From: Candidatus Kuenenia stuttgartensis | GTDB lineage: Bacteria; Bacteroidota; Bacteroidia; Flavobacteriales_D; Crocinitomicaceae | DNA: 9,289 bases | NCBI GenBank assembly: GCA_943326025.2 | Contig: CALPRR020000090.1 | Coordinates: 1-9,289 of the forward strand | Reading direction: 5' to 3' | Part shown: positions 6,956-9,289 of the stretch, in pieces | How the letters are laid out: the number at the start of each line of letters is the position of its first letter | How positions within the stretch are numbered: the first letter of the stretch is position 1 | Made by a program: the position numbers and the translations under genes | Notes under the pieces: generated by a model | The model's input: only the letters and a program-made list of their open reading frames with translations | The model's database searches: none | Told to the model about the DNA's origin: nothing

Positions 6956-8110
6956 ATGATCGAAATTGGAGTTTTAGGTGCTGGAACAATGGGGTCTGGT
7001 ATTGCACAAGTAGCTGCTCAAGCAGGTCATGTTGTACATTTAGTAGATGTAAATGAATCTGCTGTTCAAAATGCAAAAAGAAATTTAGAAGCTGTATTAA
7101 GCAAATTAGTTGAAAAAGGAAAAATTTCAGCTGATGAGCATACAGCTATTATAGGTAGAATTAATTATAGTTCTGATATATTATCTTTTCAAAATTGTGG
7201 TTTAATTATCGAAGCAATTATTGAAAAAATAGAAGTTAAACATAAAGTTTTTGAACAGTTAGAAGGTGTTGTTTCTGAAGAATGTATTTTAGCTAGTAAC
7301 ACTTCTTCCCTATCGATTGCTTCTATTGGATCCGTACTTGAAAAATCAGATAGAATTATTGGAATTCATTTCTTTAATCCAGCTCCATTAATGCCGTTGG
7401 TTGAAATTATTCCTTCTGTTCAAACAAGCAATCAAACATTAGAAACAGCAAAGAGTTTAATTGCTTCTTGGAAAAAAACAGTTTGTATTTGTAAAGATAC
7501 TCCTGGATTTATAGTAAATAGAGTTGCAAGACCGTTTTACGGCGAAGCACTTCGCATTTATGAAGAAGGAATTGCTGATTTTGCTACTATTGACTGGGCG
7601 ATGACTTCTATTGGCGGATTCAAAATGGGACCATTTACCTTGATGGATTACATTGGAAATGATGTGAATTATGCAGTGACTGAATCTGTGTTTTCTGCGT
7701 TTTATTACGATCCTAGATTCAAACCTTCATTCACTCAAAAAAGACATTCAGAAGCAGGTTTTTATGGCAGAAAATCTGGTAGAGGATACTATAATTATGC
7801 TGAAGGAGTTGAGTTACCAAAAGCAACTGAAGACAATGTAATTGGTCAAGAAATATTTGAAAGAATCATCGTCATGTTAATCAATGAAGCTTTTGATGCT
7901 TTATTCTTAAATGTTGCCTCAAGAGAAGACATCGATTTGGCAATGATGAAAGGTGTGAATTATCCAAAAGGATTATTACAATGGGCTGACGAATTAGGAT
8001 TGGATTGGGTACTTTCTAAACTAGAAAACTTATTTGAAGAATATGGTGAAGATCGTTACAGACCAAATCCTCTATTGAAACGAAAAGTGAAAGCGTTGAA
8101 ACACGCATAA
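6956..8110 (+). CDS. paaH: 3-hydroxyacyl-CoA dehydrogenase, PaaH-like
   Basis: A 384-residue NAD-dependent dehydrogenase that oxidises 3-hydroxyacyl-CoA to 3-ketoacyl-CoA. In phenylacetate breakdown the substrate is 3-hydroxyadipyl-CoA. The Rossmann fold opens at residue 4 with GVLGAGTMGSG (5-15), and Asp31 at the end of the second strand indicates NAD rather than NADP. The catalytic set is complete and spaced as in the characterised human enzyme: Ser117, His138 (GIHFFNPAP), Glu150 and Asn188 (TPGFIVNRVARP). The first C-terminal 3HCDH domain covers about 184-283, ending GRKSGRGYYNY. A second, related helical domain (about 298-382) follows, as in PaaH-type enzymes, but the whole is shorter than the roughly 475-residue E. 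coli PaaH. It follows paaG by 8 bases and is ended by the hairpin at 8121-8151. A 3-hydroxybutyryl-CoA dehydrogenase role cannot be excluded. Confidence 0.82.
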   Translation: MIEIGVLGAGTMGSGIAQVAAQAGHVVHLVDVNESAVQNAKRNLEAVLSKLVEKGKISADEHTAIIGRINYSSDILSFQNCGLIIEAIIEKIEVKHKVFEQLEGVVSEECILASNTSSLSIASIGSVLEKSDRIIGIHFFNPAPLMPLVEIIPSVQTSNQTLETAKSLIASWKKTVCICKDTPGFIVNRVARPFYGEALRIYEEGIADFATIDWAMTSIGGFKMGPFTLMDYIGNDVNYAVTESVFSAFYYDPRFKPSFTQKRHSEAGFYGRKSGRGYYNYAEGVELPKATEDNVIGQEIFERIIVMLINEAFDALFLNVASREDIDLAMMKGVNYPKGLLQWADELGLDWVLSKLENLFEEYGEDRYRPNPLLKRKVKALKHA

Positions 8111-8120
8111 GATTATGTTT

Positions 8121-8151
8121 AAATGGCTGAATTAAAATAATTCAGCCATTT
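8121..8151. terminator. Bidirectional intrinsic terminator between convergent genes
   Basis: A perfect hairpin has arms AAATGGCTGAATT (8121-8133) and AATTCAGCCATTT (8139-8151) with a 5-base loop, which one further A-T pair would tighten to 3 bases. T-rich sequence follows on the plus strand, and the A-run on the left serves the minus strand in the same way. It lies 10 bases after the paaH stop and 4 bases after the stop of the minus-strand amidohydrolase, so it can end both transcripts. Confidence 0.85.
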
Positions 8152-8155
8152 TTAA

Positions 8156-9163
8156 TTATATAAATAATTTTCTATCCAAATTCAACCATTCTAAAGTTGA
8201 AGTTGAGAAAATATTTGTTTGATCTTCAATGCTTAAATTGCTCTCTTCGATGAATTTACCGAATTCTAAATCACCCAATGGAAAAGGATAATCTGTTCCA
8301 AAACAAACACGTTTACTTCCTTGCATTTTTAAAATGTATTCCAATGCATCAATGTCATGTGTAATACAATCTACCCAAAATTTCCCAACGTATTCTCTTG
8401 GATTAATTGGGTTATCAATCGCAACTAAATCTGGTCTGCAATTAAAACCATGCTCAATTCTTCCCAATGTCGGTAAAAATGAACCTCCAGCGTGAGAAAA
8501 ACAAACTCTTAAATTTGGTAAACGCTCTAATACGCCTCCGAAAACCATCGAACAAGCTGCACGAGAAGTTTCAGCAGGCATTCCAACTAACCAAGGTAAC
8601 CAATATTTTTCCATGCTATTGAAACCCATCATTTGCCAAGGATGAATCATCACAGCCATTCCTAAACGTTCGCAAGCTTCAAAAATTGGGAAGAATTTTT
8701 CTTCACTTAAGTTCTCATCGTTGATGTTTGAACCTATTTGAATTCCAACATGTCCAATTGATTTAGCACGTTCCAACTCTTGAATGGCCAATTGTGGATC
8801 TTGCATTGGAATAGTTGCTAATCCAATATAATTTTTAGGATATTTTGCTATTAATTCAGCAATATGATCATTTAAAAATTGCGATGTTTGCAAACAATCT
8901 TGAGGCTTTGCATTGTACGAAAACATGACTGGAATTGTACAAACAACCTGTACTTTCGTCTGGAAATCTTCATATTCGGTAATACGAATATCTTCATCCC
9001 AACAATTTTCTTTTATGCGGCGAAAAAATTTTCCACCTTGCATCATATCTGCCGTTTTATCTTCGTTATGATTTAAAAAAATAAAATCCCCATAGCCAAA
9101 TTTCTTAGTCCAATCCGGTAAGTTTTTTGGAATGATATGGGAATGCATATCAATTTTTAACAT
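8156..9163 (-). CDS. ACMSD-type amidohydrolase (2-amino-3-carboxymuconate-6-semialdehyde decarboxylase)
   Basis: A 335-residue, zinc-dependent amidohydrolase-fold decarboxylase, almost exactly the length of human ACMSD (336). Zinc ligands are visible as His7 and His9 (IDMHSHIIPK), His174 (MIHPWQM) and Asp291 (FGTDYPFPLG). His224 (CFSHAGG) is the catalytic base and Arg48 matches the substrate-binding Arg of the family. Long family-specific stretches such as ENCWD (52-56), IPVMFSY (77-83) and WLPWLVGMPAET (188-199) support true ACMSD rather than a generic amidohydrolase. The enzyme decarboxylates ACMS to 2-aminomuconate semialdehyde. This sends tryptophan/3-hydroxyanthranilate carbon towards acetyl-CoA instead of quinolinate and NAD. 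No other kynurenine-pathway gene is in the window. The gene is monocistronic here, with its own promoter near 9180 and the shared terminator at its end. The ATG at 9161-9163 places the HxH motif at the usual distance from the N-terminus. Confidence 0.88.
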   Translation of the reverse strand: MLKIDMHSHIIPKNLPDWTKKFGYGDFIFLNHNEDKTADMMQGGKFFRRIKENCWDEDIRITEYEDFQTKVQVVCTIPVMFSYNAKPQDCLQTSQFLNDHIAELIAKYPKNYIGLATIPMQDPQLAIQELERAKSIGHVGIQIGSNINDENLSEEKFFPIFEACERLGMAVMIHPWQMMGFNSMEKYWLPWLVGMPAETSRAACSMVFGGVLERLPNLRVCFSHAGGSFLPTLGRIEHGFNCRPDLVAIDNPINPREYVGKFWVDCITHDIDALEYILKMQGSKRVCFGTDYPFPLGDLEFGKFIEESNLSIEDQTNIFSTSTLEWLNLDRKLFI

Positions 9164-9179
9164 TTCGTTTAGTTTTATA

Positions 9180-9187
9180 CAAATGTA
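9180..9187 (-). promoter_or_regulatory. Bacteroidota -7 promoter element for the ACMSD-type gene
   Basis: Read on the minus strand the site is TACATTTG, a perfect TAnnTTTG. A T-run (minus strand, 9206-9210) stands about 20 bases upstream, where the TTTG-like -33 element is expected. The element ends 16 bases before the ATG, giving a very short leader, which is common in this phylum. Confidence 0.5.
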
Positions 9188-9244
9188 GTTTTTTTTAATG
9201 AAATTAAAAATGCCTGATAGTTTACACCTTTGAATTTATAAAAT

Positions 9245-9252
9245 TATCTTTG
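9245..9252 (+). promoter_or_regulatory. Bacteroidota -7 promoter element for the gene starting at 9272
   Basis: TATCTTTG matches TAnnTTTG exactly. TTTA at 9221-9224, separated by 20 bases, stands at the -33 position with one mismatch to TTTG. The element ends 19 bases before the next ATG. Confidence 0.5.
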
Positions 9253-9271
9253 CATCAAATTATTTGAATAA

Positions 9272-9289
9272 ATGGCACAAAAACCTGCA
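9272..9289 (+). CDS. Start of a gene cut by the window edge
   Basis: Six codons (MAQKPA) follow an ATG placed 19 bases after a good promoter element, so a plus-strand gene very probably begins here. Six residues are too few to identify a family. Bacteroidota histidyl-tRNA synthetases often start in a similar way (M-A-x-K-P followed by IPKGTRDF), which makes hisS a guess to test, not a call. Confidence 0.5.

Noticed and set aside
1..9163. A functional link between kynurenine formation by MbnH and the kynurenine-pathway enzyme ACMSD in the same window
   Set aside because: MbnH would modify a protein-bound Trp outside the cytoplasm, while ACMSD acts on a small molecule in the cytoplasm. The genes are about 6.5 kb apart, on opposite strands and separated by unrelated operons, so this looks coincidental.

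Overview
The window looks like chromosomal DNA from a Bacteroidota bacterium, most likely of the Flavobacteriales. It is strongly AT-rich and its start codons lack clear Shine-Dalgarno sequences. Three intergenic sites match the Bacteroidota -7 promoter element TAnnTTTG. The gene families point the same way: a TPR-plus-HisKA_2 sensor kinase, a WYL regulator of the Bacteroidota type, and an MbnP/MauG lipoprotein pair. I see no RNA gene, insertion sequence, CRISPR array or phage gene, and coding density is high.

Layout, left to right. (1) Positions 1-1696 hold the 3' part of an MbnP-family copper-protein gene and, one base later, a di-haem MauG/MbnH-type lipoprotein. This is the two-gene module in which MbnH oxidises a tryptophan of MbnP to kynurenine to build a copper site. 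(2) Positions 1697-1883 are a 187-base gap with a weak terminator candidate, a good promoter element and a leader with nested inverted repeats. (3) Positions 1884-6132 form an apparent three-gene operon: a 476-residue conserved protein of unknown function, a WYL-domain transcriptional regulator 6 bases later, and a membrane TPR sensor histidine kinase overlapping the regulator by 11 bases. (4) Positions 6174-8110 hold two acyl-CoA enzymes 8 bases apart: a crotonase with isomerase-type (PaaG-like) active-site residues and a complete 3-hydroxyacyl-CoA dehydrogenase (PaaH-like). They would act in the lower phenylacetyl-CoA pathway or a related beta-oxidation route. (5) A strong hairpin at 8121-8151 separates them from a convergent minus-strand gene, 8156-9163, for a full-length ACMSD-type amidohydrolase of the tryptophan/kynurenine degradation pathway. 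(6) Positions 9164-9271 are a short divergent promoter region, followed by the first six codons of a plus-strand gene cut by the window edge.

The most interesting part is the MbnP-MbnH pair with no methanobactin genes visible beside it. Next is the unknown 476-residue protein co-transcribed with two signalling proteins. The two catabolic units (PaaG-PaaH and ACMSD) look like ordinary aromatic or amino-acid catabolism. I found no clear evidence of a wholly new system.
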